A stretch of 40,834 bases of DNA from assembly GCA_017555965.1 (NCBI GenBank), contig JAFZFH010000003.1, forward strand, positions 1 to 40,834, read 5' to 3'. The translations under genes were made by a program, and so were the position numbers. Below are positions 6,668 to 18,567 of this stretch, one piece after another. The notes below the pieces were generated by a model. The model was not told the origin of the DNA. It was given only the letters and a program-made list of their open reading frames with translations, and searched no databases. Within the stretch, counting starts at the first letter, position 1. Each line of letters begins with the position of its first letter. This DNA comes from Bacteroidales bacterium (GTDB lineage: Bacteria > Bacteroidota > Bacteroidia > Bacteroidales > UBA932).

Positions 6668-9013
6668 ATGAAATCAAGTATGAGACGAACTTTCAAGAAA
6701 ATGATTCTTTGTGCCGTCGCTCCACTCGTGTTGGCGGCACTTCAGACGAACGCATCTGCACAATCCATCAAAGGAAGGGTCATCGATGAAAACAATGAGC
6801 CGTTGGCCTATGCCAATGTAATGCTTCAGGAGGCAGATTCAACCTACATCAGCGGAGCTATGACCGACACACTCGGAGTCTTCGTCCTCGAAGCGGCCCC
6901 GCAGGCTGCCATGATCCATATTACCTTCATCGGATATGACCCCTACATAAAAGCAGTACACGGCAAAGACATGGGCACGATCCGTATGATCCCCGATTCG
7001 GAAATGCTCAGCAAGGCTGTGGTCAAAGGCTATCTCCCCAAGACTGTAATCAAGGGTGATGCCTTCGTGACTCCCATAGAGAACAGCGTACTCGCCGAAG
7101 CCGGGTCTGCAAACGATGTACTGGATAAACTTCCAGGTGTTATCTCAAAGGATGGAGAATATGAAATCATCGGCAAAGGAACTCCTATAATATACATCAA
7201 TGGTCGCCTTATACGGGACAACTCCGAACTGGAACAGCTCAGTTCGAGGGAAATAAAGTCCGTGGATGTAGTCCAGAACCCTGGCGCAAGATACGATGCG
7301 ACCGTAAAGGCAGTAATCAGGATACATACTATCAGGAGGGTGGGCGACGGATTCGGATTCGATGTACGCTCATCATGGCTCCAGTCGGAATACACAAACC
7401 TGAATGAAACCGTAAACATGAACTACAGGCACAACAGCCTTGACATATTCGGCTCCCTCATGTATTCAGATTCTGAGTCTTTTCAGGATTCCGAGACTTA
7501 TCAGACCTTGAGTTCAAGGAAGATGCTTGAGACCGTGCAGACAGGACATCGCGACGGAAGGAAGCAGGGGCTTACCCCGACCATTGGTCTCAACTGGCAG
7601 ATAAGCGACAACCACTCTACCGGTATACGATACAGGCCAAGTATCAGCCTGAGAACATCGTCCACTCAGGATTTCAGTACAATCGCGATCTTGGACGGAG
7701 TATTGGACGACGAGACCAATACTGTCGCCGAGGGACATTCCGACCCGAGCCCTACCCATGAACTGAACATGTACTACAACGGCACTGCAGGCAAGCTGAC
7801 TATAGACTTCAATGCCGATTTCCATGACATCAGATCCAACGGCAAAACAACTTACAACGAGTTGAGCCAGCATAAGGATGACCGCATCCTCAACACAGTC
7901 AGCAATATTCACAACAGACTCTATGCATCAAAGCTGACCCTCACCTACCCTATCCTCGGCGGCGTACTCACTGCCGGAAGCGAGTATTCCAATACCAGCA
8001 GATATGACGAATATCTGAACGGCGAAGGCTACATACCAAGCGCATTCACGACCATCAGGGAGTTCGAGACCAGTGCTTACGCAGAATACATCTTCCCGTT
8101 CAGATTCGGCAGTCTGACAGTAGGGGCAAGATATGAACATATCGGATTCAGATACTACGAGAATGAAGTCTTCAAGGAAGACCAGAGCAGGACATATGAC
8201 AACATCTATCCTAATGCATCTTTCTCAGCAGTTGCCGGTCCTTTCCAGCTCCTCCTCAATTACTCGGCGAAGACCGCCAGACCTCACTACAGCTATCTTA
8301 GCAACTCACCCATTTACACCGACCGTTACTGCATGCAGCAGGGAAATCCCCTGCTCAGACCGGAGATGAACCATGATGTATCCCTTGCAGCCGTATGGAA
8401 GTTTATCCAGGCCGGAATCAGCTATCAGACAGTAAAGAATGCAATCCTCGAGACCGCCACAGCACAAGAGGGAACCGACAATGCCATACTCATCTATCAC
8501 GACAATTTCCACAAGAACATACCGACAATGCAGGTAATGGTCGCCGCCACACCTACCATAGGAATATGGTCTCCACGCCTTACCTTGGCCCTTGTCAAGC
8601 AATGGCTTACAATGGAATCATTTGGTAAGGAAGTCAAGATGAATCAGGCTCTTCCTGTAATTCAGTTCGACAACACCTTGACCTTGCCGAAGGGATTCAC
8701 ATTGAACTGCGACTATTCCTTCCAGGGAAAAGGAGACAGCAGGGTCTATCATCTACAGAAGTCTACCAACACCCTGGACGCATCGATCAGAAAATCGTTC
8801 CTCAAGAATGCGCTTGCAGTCGAAGTATTCGCAAACGACATTCTTGATGATGAGTCAACAGAAATCATGATATACAGCAAGGCCCACTCGATCAGACAGT
8901 TGAGCAAGAGGTCCATGCGCACGTATGGAATCACCCTCCGATACAGCTTCAACACCACCCAGAGTAAATACAAGGGAACAGGTGCCGGAGCACAGCAGAA
9001 AAGAAGGATGTAA
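6668..9013 (+). CDS. TonB-dependent-receptor-like outer membrane protein (paralogue B)
   Basis: This 781-residue protein is clearly homologous to paralogue A along its length: shared PLAYANV, FIGYD, ENSVLAEAGSANDVL, GKGTPIIYINGRLIRDNSELEQL and NPGARYDATV. Signal peptide about 1-32 (ASAQ), CarboxypepD_reg-like domain 33-115, plug 125-240, then the barrel. The C-terminus is SKYKGTGAGAQQKRRM. ATG 6668 and ATG 6680 (MRRTF) are both possible starts. It sits after the duplicated terminator in the same relation as A after GH43, so A and B are tandem duplicates whose intervening GH43 copy was lost. It ends convergently with the GH2 gene. Confidence 0.88.
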   Translation: MKSSMRRTFKKMILCAVAPLVLAALQTNASAQSIKGRVIDENNEPLAYANVMLQEADSTYISGAMTDTLGVFVLEAAPQAAMIHITFIGYDPYIKAVHGKDMGTIRMIPDSEMLSKAVVKGYLPKTVIKGDAFVTPIENSVLAEAGSANDVLDKLPGVISKDGEYEIIGKGTPIIYINGRLIRDNSELEQLSSREIKSVDVVQNPGARYDATVKAVIRIHTIRRVGDGFGFDVRSSWLQSEYTNLNETVNMNYRHNSLDIFGSLMYSDSESFQDSETYQTLSSRKMLETVQTGHRDGRKQGLTPTIGLNWQISDNHSTGIRYRPSISLRTSSTQDFSTIAILDGVLDDETNTVAEGHSDPSPTHELNMYYNGTAGKLTIDFNADFHDIRSNGKTTYNELSQHKDDRILNTVSNIHNRLYASKLTLTYPILGGVLTAGSEYSNTSRYDEYLNGEGYIPSAFTTIREFETSAYAEYIFPFRFGSLTVGARYEHIGFRYYENEVFKEDQSRTYDNIYPNASFSAVAGPFQLLLNYSAKTARPHYSYLSNSPIYTDRYCMQQGNPLLRPEMNHDVSLAAVWKFIQAGISYQTVKNAILETATAQEGTDNAILIYHDNFHKNIPTMQVMVAATPTIGIWSPRLTLALVKQWLTMESFGKEVKMNQALPVIQFDNTLTLPKGFTLNCDYSFQGKGDSRVYHLQKSTNTLDASIRKSFLKNALAVEVFANDILDDESTEIMIYSKAHSIRQLSKRSMRTYGITLRYSFNTTQSKYKGTGAGAQQKRRM

Positions 9014-9032
9014 AAGAAGTTGTGGTCTGTTT

Positions 9033-9060
9033 CCCTGCCGCTTAAAACGGCAGGGTTATT

Positions 9061-9062
<2 letters not shown>
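9033..9062. terminator. Terminator between convergent receptor B and GH2
   Basis: 8-bp arms CCCTGCCG (9033-9040) and CGGCAGGG (9048-9055) with a 7-nt loop, followed by TTATTTTATT on the plus strand. It overlaps the GH2 stop region at its right end. Confidence 0.7.
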
Positions 9063-12156
<3,094 letters not shown>

Positions 12157-12189
12157 TTACCGTAGATTAAATTTATGGAACTGAAGCAG

Positions 12190-14010
12190 TTACTTGCTGA
12201 CAACCAGCAGGAAGCCGCCGCGAGGCTGGCACTCTACCTGGGTCGGAAGCTTCTTGATATCGGTGATCTGCCATGGCTGGTCGGCTGTATCGGCAAACAT
12301 GCGGGCCTTCACCTTCTTCTTGCCGAGGAAGCTGAGGTCGGTTTCAAGAGTCATCGGCTCATCGGTTCCGTTGATTCCTGCAACATACCATACATTACCG
12401 CTTCTGCGGGCAAGTACCGCACTCACTCCCGGATATCCGCTGACATAGCGTGTCTCATCCCATACTGCCGGCAGCTGGCCGAGGAAGTCCTGCACTTCCT
12501 GCGGCTGAGCAAGGAAGCTCTCAGGGCTATCTGCAAGATGCTGGAGACCGCTCTCGAAAAGCACTGTGAGCGCAAGCTCGTGTGCATTCGAGGTGATGTG
12601 CGGATGCTGCGAGTCGCTGAAAGCGCATGGAGTATAGTCCATAGGACCGATTACGTTGCGGGTGAACGGGAGCACGGCATTATGGCTCGCCGCCTTCTTT
12701 GTGAATGTAGGCACATTGTTATACCACTCTGCACCATAAACGCCCTCGGTTGTGAGGAGGTTCGGGAATGTACGCTGCCATCCGCGAGGAATCGGCGCGC
12801 CATGGAAGTTGATCAGCATGTTGTGGCGGGCTGCACACTCCATGAGTTCGATACAGTAGTCCATGTTCACCTGGTTGTCACCGCTGAAGAAATCGACCTT
12901 CACACCCGCAACACCAAGGCTTTCGCACCATGCAAATTCCTTCTCACGGTCCTCAGGGTCATTCAGGCGGAACTTCGGACCGGGAGCACCATTGATCCAA
13001 CCGATCGAAGAGTTGTACCATATCATCGGCTTGATGCCCTTCGAATGGGCATAAGCGATCGCATCCTCGACTGTCTTGCCGTCCTTCATCTCGTCCCACT
13101 CGGCATCGATGAGCACGTACGGAAGACCGAGGGTCGCGGCCATGTCGACGTATCTCTTGATGATATTATAGTCATTCGATCCGTGGTTGTTCGCCCAATA
13201 GATCCACGAAACAACACCCGGCTCGATCCAACTCACGTCCTTATATTGTGTCGGCTCGCTCACATCTGTAACCAATGTGGACTCGACGACATCCGCGAGA
13301 GTACCGATGATTGCGACACGCCATGGCGTATGCCATTCCCCTGTCAGAGGAACCTCGTTCGGTTCAACGACGACCTTATAGCGTTCGCCGTCGTTATAAA
13401 GGCTAGAACCGCTCTGATTTCTTTCGATATTTGCCTCGGTTATGAGCGCGAAGACGCCATCGGCGGACTCCATCAACGCCGGATAACCCCAGCGGTTGCT
13501 CCATCCCTCTTCCGAAACGGAAGCTCCGCTGAACCCTCGGATCGGCTTCACCTTATAGGTTGTGTTCATCGGGAAATAGCCCTCATATGACTCCGTCCAC
13601 TGCATGAACCAGCGCTTTGTTCCCTCCGGAATCACATAGACAGTGTTTTCCTGAGGCTGCTTCTCGTTCTGAAGGCCGGTATATTCATAGCGGAATGCTA
13701 CACCATCATTATAAAGTCTTACTACCATATAGGCGTTCTGACCGACCGGAGCCTTATATTCATTAGCCTCATTGGTACAGTGCAGGCGCTTGCCTTCCAG
13801 CATCTGGTAATCATCCTTGACCTTTCTTACAAAAGTCAGTTCATTAAAAGGAACATCTGCAAGATGGAGAGCCTTCTGATTTTCGTAACTTACAACCAGC
13901 TGGTTACCAGAAACTTCTGCAGATAATTTACCGTTAGGAGATACTGGGTTCTGGGCATGCATCATCATGGCTGCACCCAGGAGAAGAATTGAGGTTAGAA
14001 GTTTTTTCAT
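12190..14010 (-). CDS. Secreted GH97 glycosidase, probably a retaining alpha-galactosidase
   Basis: The 606-residue protein has a signal peptide (1-20, MMHAQ), an N-terminal beta-super-sandwich (SPNGKLSAEVS) and a TIM barrel (VSWIYWANNHG, YVLIDAEWDE, VKVDFFSGDNQ). GH97 enzymes split into inverting alpha-glucosidases (SusB type) and retaining alpha-galactosidases; the Asp in GVKVDFF (D373) occupies the nucleophile position of the retaining type, with E422 or E428 of TTEGVYGAEW as acid/base. The start was moved from an upstream in-frame codon to ATG 14010 because that opens the signal peptide and the upstream part is a hairpin. The GH2 gene follows; together they could trim galactosylated oligosaccharides. 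Confidence 0.87.
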   Translation of the reverse strand: MKKLLTSILLLGAAMMMHAQNPVSPNGKLSAEVSGNQLVVSYENQKALHLADVPFNELTFVRKVKDDYQMLEGKRLHCTNEANEYKAPVGQNAYMVVRLYNDGVAFRYEYTGLQNEKQPQENTVYVIPEGTKRWFMQWTESYEGYFPMNTTYKVKPIRGFSGASVSEEGWSNRWGYPALMESADGVFALITEANIERNQSGSSLYNDGERYKVVVEPNEVPLTGEWHTPWRVAIIGTLADVVESTLVTDVSEPTQYKDVSWIEPGVVSWIYWANNHGSNDYNIIKRYVDMAATLGLPYVLIDAEWDEMKDGKTVEDAIAYAHSKGIKPMIWYNSSIGWINGAPGPKFRLNDPEDREKEFAWCESLGVAGVKVDFFSGDNQVNMDYCIELMECAARHNMLINFHGAPIPRGWQRTFPNLLTTEGVYGAEWYNNVPTFTKKAASHNAVLPFTRNVIGPMDYTPCAFSDSQHPHITSNAHELALTVLFESGLQHLADSPESFLAQPQEVQDFLGQLPAVWDETRYVSGYPGVSAVLARRSGNVWYVAGINGTDEPMTLETDLSFLGKKKVKARMFADTADQPWQITDIKKLPTQVECQPRGGFLLVVSK

Positions 14011-14012
14011 AA

Positions 14013-14050
14013 AAAATGCGAGCATATTTCTGTAAATATACTCGCATTTT
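14013..14050 (-). promoter_or_regulatory. Long hairpin with T tract ending at the GH97 start codon
   Basis: Arms AAAATGCGAG / CTCGCATTTT extend through TATATTT / AAATATG to a 17-bp stem (one G-T pair) with a 4-nt loop. On the minus strand the stem is followed by TTTTTT and at once by the ATG at 14010. It looks like an intrinsic terminator of receptor C or an attenuator of the GH97-GH2 pair. Confidence 0.75.
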
Positions 14051-14075
14051 GTCTGATTAACAAATATTTCGGTCA

Positions 14076-14158
14076 GATCCCCGGTCAAGCCGGGGATGAC
14101 ATGAGGAAAGCCGGGGATGACATGAGGAAAGCCGGGGATGCATAGGGCCGGGGATGAC
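14076..14158 (+). repeat. Palindromic repeat (family R1) with 21-bp tandem tail
   Basis: The perfect 25-bp unit is at 14076-14100. It is followed by degenerate 21-bp units ATGAGGAAAGCCGGGGATGAC-like at 14101-14121 and 14122-14141, and by a truncated unit whose last base (14158) is also the first base of the receptor C stop triplet (14158-14160 on the plus strand). It fills the gap between receptor C and the GH97 leader. Confidence 0.85.
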
Positions 14159-16551
14159 TACATACGGTTTTTGGCGTCGGATCCGGCACCTGAACCTTTG
14201 TACTTGTTGCTTGATGAGTTGAAGGTGTAACGGAGTGTGACATTCAGACGATGATAGTTCTGACCACTTTTCTGATGCAACTGAAAATATCCGTTGTCCA
14301 GCAGCAGTTCACTGGTCCTCATCTGCAGAACATCGCTCATGCTTATACGAAGACAGAGAGCATCATTCTTCAGCCAGCATTTCTGCACTACCAGACCAAG
14401 ATTGTATGTATTCCTCAAGAAGTTAAATTGCATCATGTCTCCCTTTGTCATCACATTCAGATTGGCCTCAAGCTGCCAGCTGCCCTTGAAGCGGAATGCG
14501 TTGTTCAGATCTATGAACACCACAGGCTTCTTTGCCGTCAACGTACGCTGGCCGTCAGGGTGGGATGGATCAAGAAGCGTCTGCTTGTAGAAATAACGCT
14601 GTATTCCGACCGTCCAGTTAGGACTGTAGCATCCGAAAGTCGGAGATGCAGAAAGGAATGCCGCAACATTGCGCAACGGCTGATCCAGATTGATCTGCCT
14701 CAGCAGAGTCACGCCCTCGTCATTGTACAGAGATGCTCCCTGAGTCAGAGTATTGTCCCTTCTCTCGTAAGCGATAAAGAAATTGAGCCACTGATAACCT
14801 ACGTTCGCGCTAACCTCGTATATGGTCTCATTCTTCAGCTTTGAGTTACCCTGCTCCAGAGAGAACGAGTTCATATAGTTTATATTCTCATTCAATCTGT
14901 CATAGCTCGGACGCGCAACCTTGGCGCTATATGCCAGGGATGTTCTGAACTGACCGAACTGATTTGACCATGATATGGATGGGAACAGGTCGTCTGTATA
15001 TCTTGCAAGCGACTGTTCCGGATTCAGAATGTCCTGATAATCGAAACCGACATGCTCATAACGAAGACCGGCGCTGAGATTTCCAAACTTTTCAAGGCTG
15101 AATGCATAATTCACGAAACCTGCAACATTCTTTTCCTTCACATCAGAATCTGTAGAAGGCAACGGATAACCGGTCATCGTAAAACTGTTCGTACGGTCTA
15201 CAAAACTCATCTCCGTACCTGCCTGAAGCTGTCCTTTCCATACCGGGTACGAAAGCACAAGTTTTGTCGCCCACAATTCAGATGTGTTCTTATCCTCATG
15301 CCTCATCAGCGACTCTCCCCTGGTGCCGATTTCAGAAAGATCCGTAACCTTACCATTTTTGCGAGTGACAAAATCTACGTTAAAATCGATATTCAGCTTG
15401 CCTGCCTGTCCGTTATAATAGGCATTACCTGTCCAATAATATGGCATGCTCATGACCTCGTTGCCTTCGGTGATGCTCTCGTCAATATAATCAGCAGCAG
15501 GATTGACACTGTTTCTGAAATCAACAAAATTATTGATCCTGTGGTCACCGGTCGGATTGATGTTGTTGCGGGTCTCTATACGTAAACCGACAGAATGGTT
15601 CTGAGAAATCTGCCAGTTGAATCCCAGGTTTGCATTGAGATTGTGATTCACATTGTGACTGAGCCACCATGAATCCTGATTGATATTTATAAGCTGGCCA
15701 TTGTTTACAAACCAGCTTGTCTGGACGGGCTGACTGATAATGACATTGTTCCTGTCGGCATAATTCACCATTCCGAAGATATCGACGGAATTGTAGCGAT
15801 ATTTCATGTTGAGGGTCGTGCTCGGATCACTATAGCCATATACCAGATCCTGATCGTTTCCGACATTGACATTGAATCCGAAACCTTCACCCTGCATCTT
15901 TACAGTCCTTATCCTTACGACAGCAGATATGGCAGCATCATAGAGCGCTCCAGGATTCGTAATGACCTCGACATTCTGTATCTCGCTAGAATGCAGAGTC
16001 TTAAGCTCTTCCTTATCCTGAACCTTACGTCCGTTGAGATAAAATACCGGTTTTCCCTTACCTATCACCTCAAGTTCATCATCTCTTTGGGTCATACCAG
16101 GAACCTTCGATAAAATCTCATGGGCCGTTCCTGAATTGCTCAGCACTGTTCCCTGAATCGTTGTAATCATGGAGTTTCCAGTAAGCTTCGTCTTAGGCAT
16201 GACCGCCCTCACTACTGCCTCAGCAAGAAAACTGCTATCCTCAGCAAGACGCACTACCTGTCCATCAACTTCCACAACCGGAAGGCAAACTGTACTGTAT
16301 CCCAAGTTTGAGAACTGCACCACGCCATGATCCGCCTCCACAGAAAGAGTGAACTTTCCCTGCTCATCAGTCATCGCACCAGTCACTATGGATGAATCCG
16401 GAAGAGACAGAAGCACCACATTCACAAACTGCAGTTCTGAGCCATCAACATCAACAACCTTTCCCGATATTTCCCTGGTCTGGGCATGACTCACCCAGGA
16501 CATCACCGACATCAAGGTCAGCAACGCCAACTTAAAATATTTACGGCTCAT
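14158..16551 (-). CDS. TonB-dependent-receptor-like outer membrane protein (paralogue C) in sigma-factor operon
   Basis: 797 residues: signal peptide 1-24 (VSHAQ), CarboxypepD_reg-like domain about 26-105 (GKVVDVDGSELQFVNVVL), plug about 115-235 (EILSKVPGM, GKGKPVFYLNGRKVQDKEELKTL, NPGALYDAAI), barrel to the last strand LNVTLRYTF, then the tail NKYKGSGAGSDAKNRM. The start codon overlaps the stop of the DUF4252 gene in TAATG, indicating translational coupling. Co-transcription with an ECF sigma factor suggests sigma-controlled expression, or a role for the receptor in the signal. A palindromic repeat abuts the stop codon. The ligand is unknown. Confidence 0.88.
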   Translation of the reverse strand: MSRKYFKLALLTLMSVMSWVSHAQTREISGKVVDVDGSELQFVNVVLLSLPDSSIVTGAMTDEQGKFTLSVEADHGVVQFSNLGYSTVCLPVVEVDGQVVRLAEDSSFLAEAVVRAVMPKTKLTGNSMITTIQGTVLSNSGTAHEILSKVPGMTQRDDELEVIGKGKPVFYLNGRKVQDKEELKTLHSSEIQNVEVITNPGALYDAAISAVVRIRTVKMQGEGFGFNVNVGNDQDLVYGYSDPSTTLNMKYRYNSVDIFGMVNYADRNNVIISQPVQTSWFVNNGQLININQDSWWLSHNVNHNLNANLGFNWQISQNHSVGLRIETRNNINPTGDHRINNFVDFRNSVNPAADYIDESITEGNEVMSMPYYWTGNAYYNGQAGKLNIDFNVDFVTRKNGKVTDLSEIGTRGESLMRHEDKNTSELWATKLVLSYPVWKGQLQAGTEMSFVDRTNSFTMTGYPLPSTDSDVKEKNVAGFVNYAFSLEKFGNLSAGLRYEHVGFDYQDILNPEQSLARYTDDLFPSISWSNQFGQFRTSLAYSAKVARPSYDRLNENINYMNSFSLEQGNSKLKNETIYEVSANVGYQWLNFFIAYERRDNTLTQGASLYNDEGVTLLRQINLDQPLRNVAAFLSASPTFGCYSPNWTVGIQRYFYKQTLLDPSHPDGQRTLTAKKPVVFIDLNNAFRFKGSWQLEANLNVMTKGDMMQFNFLRNTYNLGLVVQKCWLKNDALCLRISMSDVLQMRTSELLLDNGYFQLHQKSGQNYHRLNVTLRYTFNSSSNKYKGSGAGSDAKNRM

Positions 16552-17042
16552 TACTTGATTGATTTTGTCATCATGGATTCGAAATCGTTCCTGTTCATGG
16601 AACCTTCCAGGCAGATGAACTGTACGGAATCTCCTTCCTGGGCCAGCATTACAAGACTTGATATATTCTTATCATTACCGGCCGTATATATCCTCATGGT
16701 GTTGCCGCTGTCCTTTGCCTCCATGAGCATCTCGAAACGGCCGGACTTGATTATGGACTGGACCTCCTGCTTAAGTTCTGCCGCCTGAGCCTTGTCAGAC
16801 ACACTCAGAAGATAGAAACCTTCGAATGAACGCACAAGAGGAGCTATATCAACTTTCTCTCCGTCTGATGCTTCGATATCTAGGTTGGGAAGCTGTCCAA
16901 TCATCCTGAACATTGTCGGAGAAATATAGACCGCAGATACTCCATTAGAATCAGAGTACTTATTGTAAATTGTCTTTCCACTCTGTGCGTATGCTCCCAC
17001 TGTCATAAGAAGCAATACAACTATCGCATAAATTCTTTTCAT
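16551..17042 (-). CDS. DUF4252 secreted protein
   Basis: 163 residues with signal peptide 1-20 (VGAYAQ). The rest is a compact DUF4252 domain (MFRMIGQLPNLDI, FEGFYLLSVSD, DKNISSLVMLAQEGDSVQFICLEG). The family is Bacteroidota-specific and of unknown function, frequently beside small ECF sigma operons. It is coupled to receptor C by a one-base TAATG overlap and lies 5 bp after the putative anti-sigma gene. A related DUF4252 lipoprotein opens the same operon. A periplasmic role in signal sensing or receptor assembly is inference. Confidence 0.8.
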   Translation of the reverse strand: MKRIYAIVVLLLMTVGAYAQSGKTIYNKYSDSNGVSAVYISPTMFRMIGQLPNLDIEASDGEKVDIAPLVRSFEGFYLLSVSDKAQAAELKQEVQSIIKSGRFEMLMEAKDSGNTMRIYTAGNDKNISSLVMLAQEGDSVQFICLEGSMNRNDFESMMTKSIK

Positions 17043-17047
17043 AATTC

Positions 17048-17458
17048 TTATTTGTCTGAAAATACAGAAGTTGCCTTCTCTATTACTTGTTCTGTTTCTC
17101 CGGCCATTGCCAGACTCTTGTTGATACCAGCAGATATCGTTGCAAATGCCTTTTCCAATTCCGCATACGCCTGATACGGATCATCAAACGTATCCTTCGG
17201 CTGACCACATCTCTGCGCAACACCCAAACCCGCACCTGCCATGACGGCAACTGAGGCAGCGGCTGCAGCATACCTTACAATCCTACTGCTGTTCTGGCTT
17301 GCAGATTCGTCTTCTGTCAGATTTTCGACCATCTCAACAGCGTCAAGAGTCTCCTTGATTCGAAGCCCGAAGCCATCAGGAACGGCAATGCCTTCATCCA
17401 TGGACACAGCCTCCAGCTGCTCCAGACTCATGTTCTCTATGTCCTTTATTGACTTCAT
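17048..17458 (-). CDS. Putative one-TM anti-sigma factor
   Basis: 136 residues: a polar N-terminal part (about 1-59, acidic, SLEQLEAVSMDEG), one transmembrane segment (61-81, alanine-rich VRYAAAAASVAVMAGAGLGV) and a periplasmic tail with DTFDDPYQAYAELEKAFATI. It overlaps the ECF sigma gene by 4 bp (ATGA), the usual coupling for a sigma/anti-sigma pair. It has no FecR domain and no zinc-binding HxxxCxxC motif. The anti-sigma role is inferred from position and topology; no characterised family was recognised. Confidence 0.6.
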   Translation of the reverse strand: MKSIKDIENMSLEQLEAVSMDEGIAVPDGFGLRIKETLDAVEMVENLTEDESASQNSSRIVRYAAAAASVAVMAGAGLGVAQRCGQPKDTFDDPYQAYAELEKAFATISAGINKSLAMAGETEQVIEKATSVFSDK

Positions 17459-17937
17459 AACCTGATCTTTGACTTTAATGTTTTTCTTGCCATTGTCATA
17501 AGTACCCTTACATGTACTTTGGAGAGCCCGGTACGGTCCGATATATCCTCGTACTCCAATCCGTCTATCGCCCTCATCTTCAGAACTGTCCGCTGCTTGT
17601 CCGGGAGTTTTTCCATTTCTTCCAGCAGATATTGGAGAGCATCCTTCATATCTGTCTGACTGTCCTGACTGTCATCTTCCAGATGAGGTACCTTTTCGAG
17701 CGGCTCTGCCTTTCTGACCATCCTCTTTCTGATCCTGTCTATACAGATATTCTTCAGAAGGGATATTCCGTATGCCGTCGGATTCTGTATGCCTTCCAGA
17801 CTGCTGCGGGCCGCCCAAAGCTTCAGATACAGCTCCTGTACGGCATCTTCGGCGTCAGCTTCCGACTCCAGAAGATAATAAGCCACACGATAGAACCTGT
17901 CAGAGAGAGGAATCCATATGTTGCTGAAATTACTCAT
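17455..17937 (-). CDS. ECF-type RNA polymerase sigma factor
   Basis: 160 residues. Sigma region 2 is visible at about 12-75 (FYRVAYYLLESEADAEDAVQE, NICIDRIRKR) and region 4 at about 108-155 (LPDKQRTVLKMR, YEDISDRTGLS, VHVRVLMTMARKTL). No region 3 or extra C-terminal domain is seen. The gene overlaps the upstream lipoprotein gene by 8 bp and the downstream anti-sigma gene by 4 bp. It probably directs core polymerase to envelope genes, perhaps including its own operon. Confidence 0.93.
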   Translation of the reverse strand: MSNFSNIWIPLSDRFYRVAYYLLESEADAEDAVQELYLKLWAARSSLEGIQNPTAYGISLLKNICIDRIRKRMVRKAEPLEKVPHLEDDSQDSQTDMKDALQYLLEEMEKLPDKQRTVLKMRAIDGLEYEDISDRTGLSKVHVRVLMTMARKTLKSKIRL

Positions 17938-18454
17938 TCACAACATCCTTGAGTATTCCAAGATCCTTCAGATTTACCTTGCCGAAAAAACATATCATAT
18001 TGCACTCTTCAGGAATATTGATGATCACATCATTTATCTTCTCACCATCCTTTGAAAGAGTGCCGTAGATTTCCACCTTTTCGCCACTGTCATTTACCTC
18101 CATGATCTTTTCTGCGCCGTCAAGAAGCAAAGCCGCCTCTTTGCGGAAAGCCTGTTTATCGCTGTCGGATGCACCTTCATACTCAACCACCACAAACTTG
18201 CTTATTCCGCTCAGCACATTGAGCGCTTCCTTATCTTCCGCAGATCCGGCAGTTGCATTTGCAAGCATCTTCATCAGTCCCATGGCCATGCCTCCGAAAG
18301 ACATAACCTCAAACCCATCCTTACCAGTATACTTATTTACGAGCTTCTCTGTCGCACCCGCATCAACCTTCACCTTATTTGCCGCAGGTGACTTACAGCT
18401 GACAGGAGTTGTCAATAAGACGGCAAGCATTATAATGGAAAATAATTTCTTCAT
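17930..18454 (-). CDS. DUF4252 lipoprotein
   Basis: 174 residues. A lipobox (TTPVSC, lipidated C20) predicts membrane anchoring. The mature part resembles DUF4252 (VMSFGGMAMGLMKMLANAT, FVVVEYEGASDSDKQAF, KINDVIINIPEECNMICFFG). It is the first gene of the minus-strand operon with an ECF sigma factor, anti-sigma, a second DUF4252 protein and receptor C. Placement before the sigma factor and in the periplasm makes it a candidate sensor; this is inference. Confidence 0.78.
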   Translation of the reverse strand: MKKLFSIIMLAVLLTTPVSCKSPAANKVKVDAGATEKLVNKYTGKDGFEVMSFGGMAMGLMKMLANATAGSAEDKEALNVLSGISKFVVVEYEGASDSDKQAFRKEAALLLDGAEKIMEVNDSGEKVEIYGTLSKDGEKINDVIINIPEECNMICFFGKVNLKDLGILKDVVNE

Positions 18455-18524
18455 ATACTTTACTTTTTAAGTTACTTTTTTGAGCACTCACCTATACAGA
18501 CGCACTTGCAGGATTTTTGTTAAT

Positions 18525-18560
18525 AAAAAAGTCAGCACAAATATAACATTTTGTGCTGAC
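18525..18560 (-). terminator. Terminator of receptor D, with a promoter-like box in its stem
   Basis: 11-bp arms GTCAGCACAAA (18531-18541) and TTTGTGCTGAC (18550-18560) with an 8-nt loop; on the minus strand the stem is followed by TTTTTT (18530-18525). The same DNA holds TATATTTG (18545-18538), a -7 match for the DUF4252-sigma operon starting at 18454, though no -33 TTG was found. Confidence 0.75.
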
Positions 18561-18567
18561 CCTGCAT

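Noticed and set aside
12175-13590. Long 471-codon plus-strand open frame
   Set aside because: It is antisense to the GH97 gene, whose protein has full family motifs; the shadow frame shows no recognisable domain.
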